Below are positions 1 to 7,170 of a DNA stretch of 10,075 nt, in pieces. The notes under the pieces were generated by a model. That model made no database searches and was not told the DNA's origin. It saw only the letters and a list, made by a program, of their open reading frames with translations. The DNA is from a bacterium (lineage in GTDB: Bacteria > Vulcanimicrobiota > Xenobia > RGZZ01): NCBI GenBank assembly GCA_021782195.1, contig JAJXVI010000039.1, positions 1 to 10,075 on the forward strand, in the 5' to 3' direction. Each line of letters opens with the position of its first letter. Positions within the stretch are counted from its first letter, which is position 1. Made by a program: the position numbers and the translations under genes.

Positions 1-1138
1 CGATCTGTCGTTCCTCAATGTGCGCTCCCATCTTGCGCAGGCCTTCCACGATGCCGGCGATTCGGTCAGACTCCTTCACGCGCAGTTCGTCAGCACCCGA
101 GACGCGGGTCCACCCGTAGGCCTGGGTGGCGGTGACCGCGAGAAGAGGCAGCTCGTCGATGGCCGATGGAATCGCGTCTGCGCCCACGCTGATGCCGGTC
201 AGACCTTCCGTTTCGCAGAGAATGTCTCCGACGTCTTCCCCGATATCGTCGACGCGCTTGTTTTCGATCTTGAGGTTGGCGCCCATGCGTTTGAGCAGAT
301 TGCAGAAACCGACGCGCGTCGGATTGACGCCAACAGAAGGGATTTCAAGCTTGCTGCCGGGCACGATGGCCGCGGCGGCGAGCAGGTAGGCCGCCGATGA
401 CACGTCACCCGGGATGCGCACGCGCAACGACTCGAGCCGGGTACCCGTGTTCACGCTGACCTGGTGAACCATTTCGTCGGACCCCGCCTTGACCGGTACT
501 TCTTCGCTCAGCACCTTGACGCCCATGGCGTTCAGGATTCTTTCGGTGTGGTCGCGGCTCTGTAGTGGTTCGATGATCTCGGTGGTGCCGCTTGCCCGCA
601 GGCCTGCCAGCAACAACGCCGATTTGACCTGTGCCGAGGCGACCTTCTGACGGTGCTTGATGCCTTTGAGCTTGCCTCCCTGGATGGCAAGGGGAGCGGT
701 CTCGGCGTCGTTACGCCCGAGGATGCGCGCGCCCATCTTTTTCAATGGTTCAGTGATACGACCCATGGGCCGTCCCCGGAGACTGTCGTCACCCGTCAAC
801 ACGGTAAAGAATGGGAAACTGGCCAGCAATCCTGAAAGGAGTCGCATGGTGGTACCCGAGTTGCCGCAATCGAGCACGTTGGACGGTTCGTGCCAGCCTT
901 CGAGGCCGCGTCCGACAATCACCACCGTGCCGTCAAGCGTGCGGCGCACCTCGGTGCCAAATGCTTCGAGGCAGCGCAGGGTCGACTGGCAGTCAGCGCT
1001 CTCCAGAAAGTTCTCGATCAGACTGTCGCCCTCGGCCAGGCTGGCCAGGATGACAGCTCGGTGCGAGATTGACTTGTCACCGGGGACTGCCAGTCGCCCT
1101 GTCCAGCGTTTCTTTCGAGGACTGATCGTGATCTCCAT
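1..1138 (-). CDS. aroA: 3-phosphoshikimate 1-carboxyvinyltransferase (EPSP synthase), 3' end cut by window
   Basis: Transfers the enolpyruvyl group of PEP to shikimate-3-phosphate, the penultimate step to chorismate, in the cytoplasm. About 379 codons are visible without interruption; the family is usually about 430 residues, so some 50 C-terminal residues lie beyond the left edge. Visible motifs are the N-terminal substrate loop GDKSISHRA (residues 20-28), CGNSGTTMRLL near residue 90, DDSLRGRPM, the KSALLLAGL segment, GDVSSAAYLLAA, and near the window edge IDELPLLAV followed by DELRVKESDRI. The SGTTMRL and RGRPM forms resemble Bacillus-type enzymes. The ATG at 1138 is chosen because it sits just before the conserved first strand and has GGAG eight bases upstream. 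The gene begins inside the 3' end of udg (62-base overlap), making it the last visible gene of the operon. Identification is firm; kinetic class or inhibitor sensitivity cannot be told. Confidence 0.96.
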   Translation of the reverse strand, partial: MEITISPRKKRWTGRLAVPGDKSISHRAVILASLAEGDSLIENFLESADCQSTLRCLEAFGTEVRRTLDGTVVIVGRGLEGWHEPSNVLDCGNSGTTMRLLSGLLASFPFFTVLTGDDSLRGRPMGRITEPLKKMGARILGRNDAETAPLAIQGGKLKGIKHRQKVASAQVKSALLLAGLRASGTTEIIEPLQSRDHTERILNAMGVKVLSEEVPVKAGSDEMVHQVSVNTGTRLESLRVRIPGDVSSAAYLLAAAAIVPGSKLEIPSVGVNPTRVGFCNLLKRMGANLKIENKRVDDIGEDVGDILCETEGLTGISVGADAIPSAIDELPLLAVTATQAYGWTRVSGADELRVKESDRIAGIVEGLRKMGAHIEERQI

Positions 1139-1697
1139 GCAGGCTTCTCCATTTCGTCGCGAGGAGGTTGAAATCGCGTTTCATGAGCGGAACAAGGGAG
1201 TCTTGCCGCAATGCTGCGGCAGGATGATAGGTGGGGAAAAACAGGAAACGGCCCTTCGTCAAGAACTGGCCGTGTTCGCGAGAGATTGACGCGCGTGCGT
1301 TGATGAGGCTTTTGAGTGCGGTATTTCCGAGCGTACAGATGATCTGCGGCCGCAGGAGAGAGACCTGGCGTCGCAGGTAGGGAAGGCATCGCTCGATTTC
1401 GTGGTCGGAAGGGAGGCGGTTGCCTGGAGGACGACACTTCACCACGTTGGTGATGTATACGCTCTCCCGGCTGATATCGGCAGAGGTGAGCAACTCGGTG
1501 AGAAGACGTCCTGCGCGGCCGACAAACGCCTGACCCTGCAGGTCTTCGTCGGCGCCGGGTCCTTCGCCCACAAACATGAGGTCAGACTGGCGCGCACCCT
1601 GGCCGGGCACTGCTCGTGTGCGGGTACGGCACAGGTCGCATCGCGTGCAGTGCATGATATCACGCTCGAGGTCCTCCCAGGGGCGGGGAGGAATCAC
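1077..1697 (-). CDS. udg: Family 4 (type 4) Fe-S uracil-DNA glycosylase
   Basis: Removes uracil from DNA to start base-excision repair. The 206-residue product matches the usual family 4 length. Four cysteines are placed as the [4Fe-4S] ligands of this family: C17 and C20 (CTRC), C88 (KCRPP) and C104 (RCLPYL). The active-site motif GEGPGADED at residues 44-52, the FVGRAG segment at 58-63, and the HPAAALR motif at 158-164 are all present. The frame is open far upstream, but the GTG at 1697 is chosen because it overlaps the dapA stop in a GTGA arrangement and leaves the normal N-terminus just before the first cysteine pair; ATG at residue 15 is a less likely alternative. Its 3' end overlaps aroA by 62 bases. 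The phage SPO1 DNA polymerase-related annotation given to this family is historical. A repair enzyme between dapA and aroA has no obvious metabolic role and probably just shares the transcript. Confidence 0.93.
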   Translation of the reverse strand: MIPPRPWEDLERDIMHCTRCDLCRTRTRAVPGQGARQSDLMFVGEGPGADEDLQGQAFVGRAGRLLTELLTSADISRESVYITNVVKCRPPGNRLPSDHEIERCLPYLRRQVSLLRPQIICTLGNTALKSLINARASISREHGQFLTKGRFLFFPTYHPAAALRQDSLVPLMKRDFNLLATKWRSLHGDHDQSSKETLDRATGSPR

Positions 1698-2710
1698 GAA
1701 AGCAGTCCGGTCTCGAGCATCACGGAACGCAGGTGCTCGATCTGTTCGGGTGTTGCTTCTACGAGCGGCGGGCGCACCGTTCCGGCATCGAAACCACGCA
1801 GTCGGAGCGCGGCTTTTACGAGGATGGGATTCGTGGTGGCAAACAGTCCGCGGAAGATGGGGTGCAGCCTGGCGTGAAGCGCCGCGGCCTCGGATACCTG
1901 GCCGTTGAGGTACGCGGAGATCATTCGCTTGATCTCTGGACCTGCCACGTGAGAGGCAACGCTGATGACGCCGCACCCTCCCACGCTGAGGATGGGGAGC
2001 GTGAGCGAGTCGTCTCCGCTGTAGATCGAAAACTCTTTCACGGCGGCCTGGCTGGCGAAGGTGGGGGTTTCTCCGCGTTCCTCGCGGTCGTGGCGGGGAG
2101 TGGCGGGCAGACCGTCGCGTACGGGGGATGCGGCGTGCGCGAGTGGGCGAGGGGCAAGGGCGCGACCGCTGGCGCCGATGGAGCGTGCGATCTCGCTGAC
2201 CTGGTCGAGGTTCCCACTGGCTTCCTTGACGGCTTTCACGTTGGGAATCCTCGCGAGACGCTGAAGGGTGACGGTTTCAAGATTCACACCGGTCCGGCCC
2301 GGGATGTTGTAGATGACCACGGGCAGCGTGGTGGCCTGCGCGACGGCCCGGAAATGCTGATACAGCCCCTCCTGGGGAGGCTTGTTGTAGTAGGGGGAGA
2401 CCACAAGAATTCCGTCGACGCCGCATTCCGTGGCCTCGCGGGTGAGCGCGATGCTGGTTGCGGTATCGTTTGTACCGGTGCCGGCCAGCACGGGCGCCGT
2501 GCCCGCGGCCTTCTTGACGGCGCGGAACAGGGTCAGCTTTTCCGCGTGGTTGAGCGTGGGAGATTCGCCCGTTGTTCCTGCCACCAGCAGCGAGTCACTT
2601 CCCTCGGCCAGCAGCAGGCGTGCAAGGTCGTGAGCCTTCTGGAAGTCGACCTTCCCGTCTGCGTCGAACGGGGTTGCCATTGCGGTCATGAGCGATCCAA
2701 ACGCGTTCAT
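1694..2710 (-). CDS. dapA: 4-hydroxy-tetrahydrodipicolinate synthase with internal insertion
   Basis: Condenses pyruvate with aspartate semialdehyde, the first committed step to diaminopimelate and lysine. Key residues of the TIM barrel are present: T46-T47 in GTTGES (residues 45-50), Y108 in SPYYNKPP, Y134 in VIYNIPGRTG with R139, and the Schiff-base lysine K162 in VKEASGN. The YSGDD motif follows at 230-234. The protein is 338 residues against about 290-300 for the family. The excess is a Pro/Arg/Ala-rich stretch at about residues 180-224, between the helix after K162 and YSGDD; it keeps the frame and has no stop. ATG at 2710 has GGAGG six bases upstream and overlaps the preceding gene's stop by four bases. 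The downstream udg start overlaps its stop. Membership is certain; whether the insertion is tolerated or regulatory is unknown. Confidence 0.95.
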   Translation of the reverse strand: MNAFGSLMTAMATPFDADGKVDFQKAHDLARLLLAEGSDSLLVAGTTGESPTLNHAEKLTLFRAVKKAAGTAPVLAGTGTNDTATSIALTREATECGVDGILVVSPYYNKPPQEGLYQHFRAVAQATTLPVVIYNIPGRTGVNLETVTLQRLARIPNVKAVKEASGNLDQVSEIARSIGASGRALAPRPLAHAASPVRDGLPATPRHDREERGETPTFASQAAVKEFSIYSGDDSLTLPILSVGGCGVISVASHVAGPEIKRMISAYLNGQVSEAAALHARLHPIFRGLFATTNPILVKAALRLRGFDAGTVRPPLVEATPEQIEHLRSVMLETGLLS

Positions 2711-3162
2711 CGCCCGCCTCCGACATTGTGATTCTCATCTGGCTGACCGGTGGCCCTTGCCAGGTGGCCGGCAAACGCTCGGCGCAGCGCGGACGATCCG
2801 TCGTCGGGTGCGTCAACCGTCGAAGTTGCCGTCTCCGTAGTTCGAGAGGGACGCGCGAGAATCATTCCGCTGTAAAGCAATCCTCCCAGTGCCCCTGTGA
2901 TGAACCCGAGAAATCCGAGCCCCAGACCGAGCGCGGCGAGGTTGAAGAAGGTGCCGGCTGCCAGACCGGTGATCGGGTTCAAGATGAGCGCCGCGAAGAT
3001 GCCAGTGGCGACGCCGAACATTGCGCCAGCCAGGATTCCAAGCGGACGCAGAAGTCGCACGTCCGCCCCTGGGAGGGTTCTTGAAATCCAGACCGCACCG
3101 AGCGCCAGGGCCAGTGCGGTGCCAGTCAGTGCGACAATCGTTGTTTCCATGCGTTCATCCAT
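2707..3162 (-). CDS. Small Gly/Ala-rich integral membrane protein, unknown function
   Basis: I do not recognise the family. The 151-residue product starts with a hydrophobic segment (about residues 5-25), followed by two or three further Gly/Ala-rich membrane spans between about residues 38 and 105, and ends in a soluble tail of about 45 residues with Thr, Ser, Arg and acidic residues. No signal-peptidase or catalytic motif is evident. It lies between aspartokinase (58-base gap) and dapA (4-base ATGA overlap), so it is in the lysine-branch operon and is translationally coupled to dapA. The start could be the ATG at 3162 or the in-frame ATG at 3150; neither has a strong Shine-Dalgarno sequence. 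It could be an amino-acid-related membrane protein or unrelated cargo; the sequence does not decide. Confidence 0.75.
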   Translation of the reverse strand: MDERMETTIVALTGTALALALGAVWISRTLPGADVRLLRPLGILAGAMFGVATGIFAALILNPITGLAAGTFFNLAALGLGLGFLGFITGALGGLLYSGMILARPSRTTETATSTVDAPDDGSSALRRAFAGHLARATGQPDENHNVGGGR

Positions 3163-3220
3163 TGACGGTTGCCTGACAGGTTCGACGCGGAAGGCGGGAA
3201 TGCTTTCTGGCGGTCTGGTG

Positions 3221-4690
3221 TCACTTTTTCGCTCGCTCCATCTGGCCCTGTCCCGCGGCAGCCTTCGCGGGGACGTCGCTGGTGGGGTCCGCGGCAGCCT
3301 TCGCGGCGGCGTCCCCGGCGGGTTCCGCGGCAGCCTTCGCGGCGGCGTCCCCGGCGGGTTCCGCGGCAGCCTTCGCGGGGACGTCCCCGGCGGGTTCCGC
3401 GGCAGCCTTCGCGGGGACGTCCCCGGCGGGGGCTGTGCTGCGCGGGAAGGTTGGCGAAAAGAATTCGCGATGCAGAACCTCGACAGCCTCGTTCAAGCGA
3501 GGTCCGTCAACGAGGCAGGAGATCGTGATGTTGGAGTCAGTGCTGTGCAGAACGGCGATGCCTGCTCGGCGGAGGGTTCGGTGAATGCGGCCCACCACAC
3601 CGGGTGTCCCGCGCATGCCTGCCCCTACGAGCGAGATTTTTGCGCAGTCGCGACGTATGCGACAGGTCTGGCCAAGCCCGGCGAGCACGGCTTCAACGGT
3701 TTCCAGAAAAGGTTGTTTGACGACGAAGTAGAGGGCATCCGGACAGATGTTGATGAGGTCCAGGCTGATCTCACGCGCAGTCAGGAGCTCAAAGATCGCT
3801 TCCACACGCGATTCGCGCGTTTCGGGATCGGCGGGAAGGGGGACCACGAGATGCGCCACCGGGCGCAGCGGACTGATACCGGTCACGACCCTTTGCTGCT
3901 CAAGCGCGTCGCGCCCGGGGAGTGCGCGTACCACGGTCCCGGGGGTCGCATTGAAGGTGCTTCGGATGCAGAGCGGAACATCGCGCGCGCCCGCGAGGTC
4001 CACGGCACGCGGGTGCATCACGCGGGCGCCCTCGACCGCGAGTTCGCCCAGTTCCTCGTACGACATCTCGGCAATCAGGCCGGCACCCGCAAATACCCGC
4101 GGATCGACCGTCATGACCCCTTCCACGTCGGAGTAGATTTCAACTGCTTCGGCCTGCACCCCTACACCGACGGCCACGGCCGTTGTGTCGCTGCCGCCGC
4201 GGCCGAGGGTGGTGACGTTCCCGTCCGGACCCACTCCCTGGAAGCCGGCGACAACGGGTACGCGACCGGCGTTCAGGGTGTCCTGGATGACCGAGGGGTC
4301 GACCGCGTGGATGTGGGCTTCCGTGTGCGCGCCGTCGGTCAGCAGTCCGGTCTCGGAACCTGCGAGGGCGGCAGCCGGTATGCCTTTGTGTCGTAGCGCG
4401 TGCGCGCAGACCACCACGGAGATGATTTCTCCGCAGGCCATCAGCATGTCGAGTTCGCGTCGGTCACGCTCGGTGTGGGGGACGAAATCGAGCTGTGACA
4501 GGAGGGTGTCGGTCGCATAGGGGTCGCCTTTTCGTCCCATGGCCGAAACGACCACGAGCGGGGCGTATCCTTCGTCGAGCGCACGTTGTACCTTGCTGAC
4601 GAGAAGGGCTCTTCCCTCCGCACTTGCGACTGAGGAGCCGCCAAACTTCTGCACAAGGATTCGAGGTTGTGCGTGAGTCACGAAGGTCAT
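3221..4690 (-). CDS. Aspartate kinase, DapG-like, with repetitive C-terminal tail
   Basis: Phosphorylates aspartate, the entry step of the aspartate family (lysine/DAP, threonine, methionine). The kinase domain shows KFGGSSV at residues 15-21, VVSAMGRKGDPYATDTLL at 47-64, MACGE at 84-88, GFQG at 149-152, LGRGGSDTTA at 162-171 and YSDVEGVMTVDPR at 186-198. Two ACT-type regulatory domains follow at about 265-415, with the CAKISLVGAGM segment typical of the second. The AMGRKGDPYATD form and overall order are close to Bacillus DapG. Residues 418-489 are an added Ala/Lys/Pro-rich tail made of five 12-residue units, absent from the usual family length of about 400-410. The ATG at 4690 lies just before the conserved first strand; a GGAGAG is about 12 bases upstream, a long spacing. 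Feedback control by an aspartate-family amino acid through the ACT pair is likely from the family, but the effector cannot be read from sequence. Confidence 0.94.
   Translation of the reverse strand: MTFVTHAQPRILVQKFGGSSVASAEGRALLVSKVQRALDEGYAPLVVVSAMGRKGDPYATDTLLSQLDFVPHTERDRRELDMLMACGEIISVVVCAHALRHKGIPAAALAGSETGLLTDGAHTEAHIHAVDPSVIQDTLNAGRVPVVAGFQGVGPDGNVTTLGRGGSDTTAVAVGVGVQAEAVEIYSDVEGVMTVDPRVFAGAGLIAEMSYEELGELAVEGARVMHPRAVDLAGARDVPLCIRSTFNATPGTVVRALPGRDALEQQRVVTGISPLRPVAHLVVPLPADPETRESRVEAIFELLTAREISLDLINICPDALYFVVKQPFLETVEAVLAGLGQTCRIRRDCAKISLVGAGMRGTPGVVGRIHRTLRRAGIAVLHSTDSNITISCLVDGPRLNEAVEVLHREFFSPTFPRSTAPAGDVPAKAAAEPAGDVPAKAAAEPAGDAAAKAAAEPAGDAAAKAAADPTSDVPAKAAAGQGQMERAKK
3257..3430. 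repeat. 36-bp in-frame tandem repeat, five units, aspartokinase tail
   Basis: Five head-to-tail units start at 3257, 3293, 3329, 3365 and 3401, each opening with ggcagccttcgcgg on the plus strand. The second and third are identical, and the fourth differs from them only at a few adjacent bases; the first and last are more diverged. On the coding strand each unit encodes twelve residues of the form AGDVPAKAAAEP or AGDAAAKAAAEP. Near-identity at synonymous positions points to recent duplication or gene conversion. Confidence 0.95.
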
Positions 4691-4786
4691 GGTGTAGGGT
4701 GTCTCTCCACGTTCTGGACGGTTGGCCGATCACGTTCTACCAGAGATGCCGACAATCCGCAAGCCGCCATGGGCCGTGGCGCGCCT

Positions 4787-5272
4787 TCAGCCGGTCGTGT
4801 CGTGCGGAAGGGCGACGGGGTTTCGAACGCGTCCCTCGATGCGTATTGCGTCGGAGGTTGAGGACCAGCGCACGTCCTCGAGGGTCCACGCTTCGTGCAT
4901 CGTTGAGACGCCACGTCCGCCGGTGGTTGCGGCGACAGGACGGGTCGAGAACGACGGATCCACTTCACAGACGACGTGGTCGACGAGCCCGTCGTCGAGG
5001 GCCTGCCCGATGAGTTCCGGGTCTTGCGTCAACCAGGCTTCGTCGACTCCCCTGGCGTGCTGTTCCTCCAACCAGGAAACCAGTTCTGGAAGCGTCGTTC
5101 CCGGGGGGGGGACCGGCGTGTCGGGCGAGGGGGGGGCGGGAAGGGCCTGGCCGTTCACGGTCATTCGCCACGCCGCGACGACCCGAGGCCGGTTCCGCAG
5201 GGCCGAGGTGAGCCCGTCCGGGTGAAGGCCGCCCGGCACGCCTGCCTGCGGTCGGTCGGGCAGATGCGTCAC
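4787..5272 (-). CDS. Short RibD C-terminal-domain (DHFR-like) protein, probably degenerate
   Basis: The 161-residue product looks like the two ends of a RibD_C/dihydrofolate-reductase-like fold. The first strand is [12 protein letters not shown] (residues 31-42, compare the usual start of the type MSLDGR). The later part, from about residue 60, has the helix [16 protein letters not shown], a strand, then [14 protein letters not shown] and a closing IRIEGRV strand. The glycine pair normally found before the second helix (EGG) is replaced by TQD, and the roughly 100-residue middle with much of the NADPH/substrate site is absent. In its place is a Pro-rich linker encoded over C8 and C9 tracts. 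A normal reductase activity is therefore doubtful. ATG at 5272 overlaps the preceding stop by four bases; aspartokinase follows after 96 bases in which I see no convincing site. RibD-like assignment is from fold pattern, not strong motifs. Confidence 0.5.
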   Translation of the reverse strand: MTHLPDRPQAGVPGGLHPDGLTSALRNRPRVVAAWRMTVNGQALPAPPSPDTPVPPPGTTLPELVSWLEEQHARGVDEAWLTQDPELIGQALDDGLVDHVVCEVDPSFSTRPVAATTGGRGVSTMHEAWTLEDVRWSSTSDAIRIEGRVRNPVALPHDTTG

Positions 5273-6225
5273 TCGTTCGGGACCGGGGAAGGTGAGGCTC
5301 GGGGTGGTTCGGCCGAGGGCGCCGGGCTTTCGCTCGGAGTGGTGTCCGGGCTGGCATTTGGGCTTGCATTTGGGCTTGCACTGGGGCTGGCATTTGGGCT
5401 TGCACTGGGGCTTGCATTTGGGCTTGCACTGGGGCTGGCATTTGGGCTTGCACTGGGGCTGGCATTTGGGCTTGCACTGGGGCCGGCATTTGGGCTCGCA
5501 CTGGGGCTGGCATTTGGGCTCGCACTGGGGCTGGCATTTGGGCTTGCACTGGGGCCGGCATTTGGGCTCGCACTGGGGCCGAATGAGATTGACTTGATCA
5601 GGCGCGCGAAAAGCGGTTCGTACTCGAGGTAGTAGTGGTTCAGGGCCGTGAAGGTCATCACGTAGTTGAATCCGTCAATTGCCACGCGCAGTTGCAGATT
5701 GCGAAGGATATGGCCGTCGGAGGTTGTCCAGGTGCCGCCGAGGATGGCGCACGGGAAGCTTGCGATGTGGGTGAAGGCCTCGTCTTCCAGCACGTAGCGA
5801 AGGTGGCGGCCGATCATCAACTTCTTCATGCCCTGCGCCAGGCTGGGAAGAAGGGCTGGCGTGACGTGGAAGGTTTTCGGAACCTGGGTCATGCTCACAA
5901 TGAGATTGGCGTGGAAGTTGTTTCGTGCTGTGCCTTCACCGATGCACAGGCTGTAGACGACCCCGTTGCCGCCGTCGGGAAGCTGGCCCTCTACCCAGTC
6001 GTTCGGGAGGGCAATGCTGAATCGGTCGTACATGTCCGTCAGCTTGCGCCATTCATCCGGTGGGGCGGGGACGCGTTGCAGGGTCTTCAGGAAGTGTCCG
6101 ACCATGGAGATCGAGGCCGGTTTGTGGGCTGGCTTGAGAGGTGCGTGGGCGAATGCGTTCGAGATGTTGGCGCCGAGGAGCGCGCTCAGCAGCAACACCG
6201 TGGCACACAGGCGATGGCTGGTCAA
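5269..6225 (-). CDS. Secreted PsbP/DUF1795-like protein with Ser-Pro-Asn repeat tail
   Basis: The 318-residue protein begins with a signal peptide: a short basic N-terminus, a hydrophobic core LLLSALLGA and a likely signal peptidase I site at AFA|HA near residue 26. There is no lipobox. Residues of about 60-215 resemble the PsbP/MOG1/DUF1795 fold: FSIALPNDW opens the domain, followed by a strand-rich region and a closing [11 protein letters not shown], then a final helix ending LIKSISF. Such proteins are usually exported, with mostly unknown roles. After FG comes a long Ser/Pro/Ala/Asn tail of nine 8-residue units and a Pro/Glu end, probably extended and possibly cell-wall spanning. The start is TTG at 6225, supported by GGAG six bases upstream and the absence of an in-frame ATG that keeps the signal peptide. 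It is the first gene of the minus-strand run and overlaps the next gene by four bases. Confidence 0.8.
   Translation of the reverse strand: MTSHRLCATVLLLSALLGANISNAFAHAPLKPAHKPASISMVGHFLKTLQRVPAPPDEWRKLTDMYDRFSIALPNDWVEGQLPDGGNGVVYSLCIGEGTARNNFHANLIVSMTQVPKTFHVTPALLPSLAQGMKKLMIGRHLRYVLEDEAFTHIASFPCAILGGTWTTSDGHILRNLQLRVAIDGFNYVMTFTALNHYYLEYEPLFARLIKSISFGPSASPNAGPSASPNASPSASPNASPSASPNAGPSASPNASPSASPNASPSASPNASPSASPNASPSASPNASPNASPDTTPSESPAPSAEPPRASPSPVPNE
5362..5577. repeat. 24-bp in-frame tandem repeat, nine units
   Basis: Nine copies of a 24-base unit (plus-strand form gggcttgcactggggctggcattt with few substitutions) encode PSASPNAS or PSASPNAG in the C-terminal tail of the secreted protein. 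A half-matching unit (PNASPDTT) continues to 5338. Substitutions such as gcttgc/gctcgc and gctggc/gccggc recur in several units, which suggests repeated duplication or exchange among copies. The copy number is likely to vary between strains. Confidence 0.95.
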
Positions 6226-6362
6226 TGGAGGCTCCGGTCTGGATAGAATCCTCCACTCATTCGAGCGACCCGTTTCGAGCCCCTTCCTGACGCGCGCTCG
6301 GTGCTGCGGTCCCGTTGTGGCCCGGTGCGCGCTCGCAGACCTCTCTGTGTCTCCGAAGGGGC
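6226..6362. other. Intergenic stretch before the operon, with weak GC hairpin
   Basis: This 137-base gap separates the DUF4304-like gene from the first operon gene, both on the minus strand. It is the natural place for the operon promoter, but I see no convincing -35/-10 pair. Two GCGCGC blocks at 6292-6297 and 6327-6332, each followed or preceded by a CGG/CCGG piece, can form an imperfect stem-loop. No T-run follows, so a terminator for the upstream gene is only possible. Confidence 0.3.
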
Positions 6363-7034
6363 TCAGCTTTCAGACGGCAGGTTGTGCAGGCGGTTGTAGA
6401 GCCATCGTCGGAGTCCGAATGAAAGAGCGGGCTCAGCAGCCAGCGCGCACAGGTACCAGTCTCGTGCAGTTGCTGTTCTGGACCCGGCTTCGTGAAGGAG
6501 TCCAAGCAGCAGGGCTGGTGGTACCTGAGTCGATCGGTGCCCCTCCGGGTAGCGTGCCGCCGCGCGCGTAAAGCAGCGTATCATGGTTTCCTGTTCGCTG
6601 CTCTGTGCAAGCCAGCCCAGGCCGTGGATGAGAATGCCACGCAGAGCGTCGCGCATCTGGCGATAGGCTTCGTCCCAGACGGGCGAGGTCTTCCAGATGA
6701 AGTCCTTGCCGTAGAGGATTTTGCCAAGCGACGCACGGAGCTGACAGCGCGTTACGCCCGGTATGACCAGGGGGTCCTGCTCGTCTCCGTTCAGATCCGG
6801 GACGAACGGAAGGTGGATTCCCAGGCGAACTGTGAAGCGCTCATCGTCGGGATGGTGCCCCGCAAGTTCGATGACTTGAATCAGACGGCCAACGGGGCGA
6901 TTGAAGATGAGATTGTCGCGCTGTCTGAATCCCACGTTGACAAGACGGGGGGCAATGACCGCGCGGACCGAGTCGTAGAAATTCTCAGTTGAGCTCAGGG
7001 TATCTGCCTCATCGGCGTGGTGTGCAGGGTGCAC
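6363..7034 (-). CDS. DUF4304-like protein
   Basis: The 223-residue cytoplasmic-looking protein has an N-terminal part (about residues 18-110) that fits the DUF4304 pattern: [13 protein letters not shown], then [23 protein letters not shown], then [10 protein letters not shown]. The function of this family is not known. The C-terminal half (about 125-223) is helical, with [23 protein letters not shown] and [10 protein letters not shown] segments, and no catalytic motif that I recognise. No signal peptide or membrane segment is seen. The only in-frame start near the domain is GTG at 7034, with a poor Shine-Dalgarno, so the true start is uncertain. It stands alone between the operon and the mobile-element debris, 137 bases from the former. 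The family assignment is by eye. Confidence 0.6.
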   Translation of the reverse strand: MHPAHHADEADTLSSTENFYDSVRAVIAPRLVNVGFRQRDNLIFNRPVGRLIQVIELAGHHPDDERFTVRLGIHLPFVPDLNGDEQDPLVIPGVTRCQLRASLGKILYGKDFIWKTSPVWDEAYRQMRDALRGILIHGLGWLAQSSEQETMIRCFTRAAARYPEGHRSTQVPPALLLGLLHEAGSRTATARDWYLCALAAEPALSFGLRRWLYNRLHNLPSES

Positions 7035-7113
7035 CTGCCACGCTGATTCTACGTCAAAGCGCCAGCGATTTCAACTCGGCCTGAACAGGACCCCGTTTCC
7101 CTGGACAGAAAGA

Positions 7114-7128
7114 TTGAACTAGATTCAA
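7114..7128. repeat. Small palindrome TTGAA-N5-TTCAA
   Basis: Perfect 5-base arms TTGAA (7114-7118) and TTCAA (7124-7128) flank CTAGA. It lies between the DUF4304-like gene (minus) and the transposase fragment (plus), so it could be an operator or chance; arms this short are weak evidence. Confidence 0.3.
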
Positions 7129-7170
7129 GTAGAGCGGAACAAGCGTAAACGTAACGAGCAGGCCCAGGGT

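Noticed and set aside
1698..1976. N-terminal extension of the uracil-DNA glycosylase frame by 93 codons
   Set aside because: It lies inside dapA in another frame, has Arg-rich non-protein-like composition, and the GTG at 1697 gives the normal family length with a stop/start overlap.
1733..2731. Plus-strand open frame of 332 codons
   Set aside because: Antisense to dapA, which has all catalytic motifs; the plus-strand product has no recognisable family.
3257..3430. 36-bp repeats that could be taken for a CRISPR array
   Set aside because: Units are directly abutted with no unique spacers, and they encode an in-frame protein tail.
2897..4396. Long plus-strand open frame of 499 codons
   Set aside because: It lies antisense to aspartokinase and the small membrane protein, whose motifs are unmistakable; its length comes from high GC and the repeat.
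4691..4786. Possible promoter before aspartokinase (TTGTCG and TAGAAC)
   Set aside because: The two elements are only about ten bases apart, which is not a workable sigma-70 spacing.
5362..5577. 24-bp repeats as a CRISPR-like array
   Set aside because: No spacers are present; the repeat is a coding minisatellite.
4976..5632. Plus-strand frame with a hydrophobic FGLALGLA repeat resembling membrane spans
   Set aside because: It is the antisense reading of the PSASPNA repeat in a gene with a signal peptide and domain; the hydrophobic pattern is a by-product.
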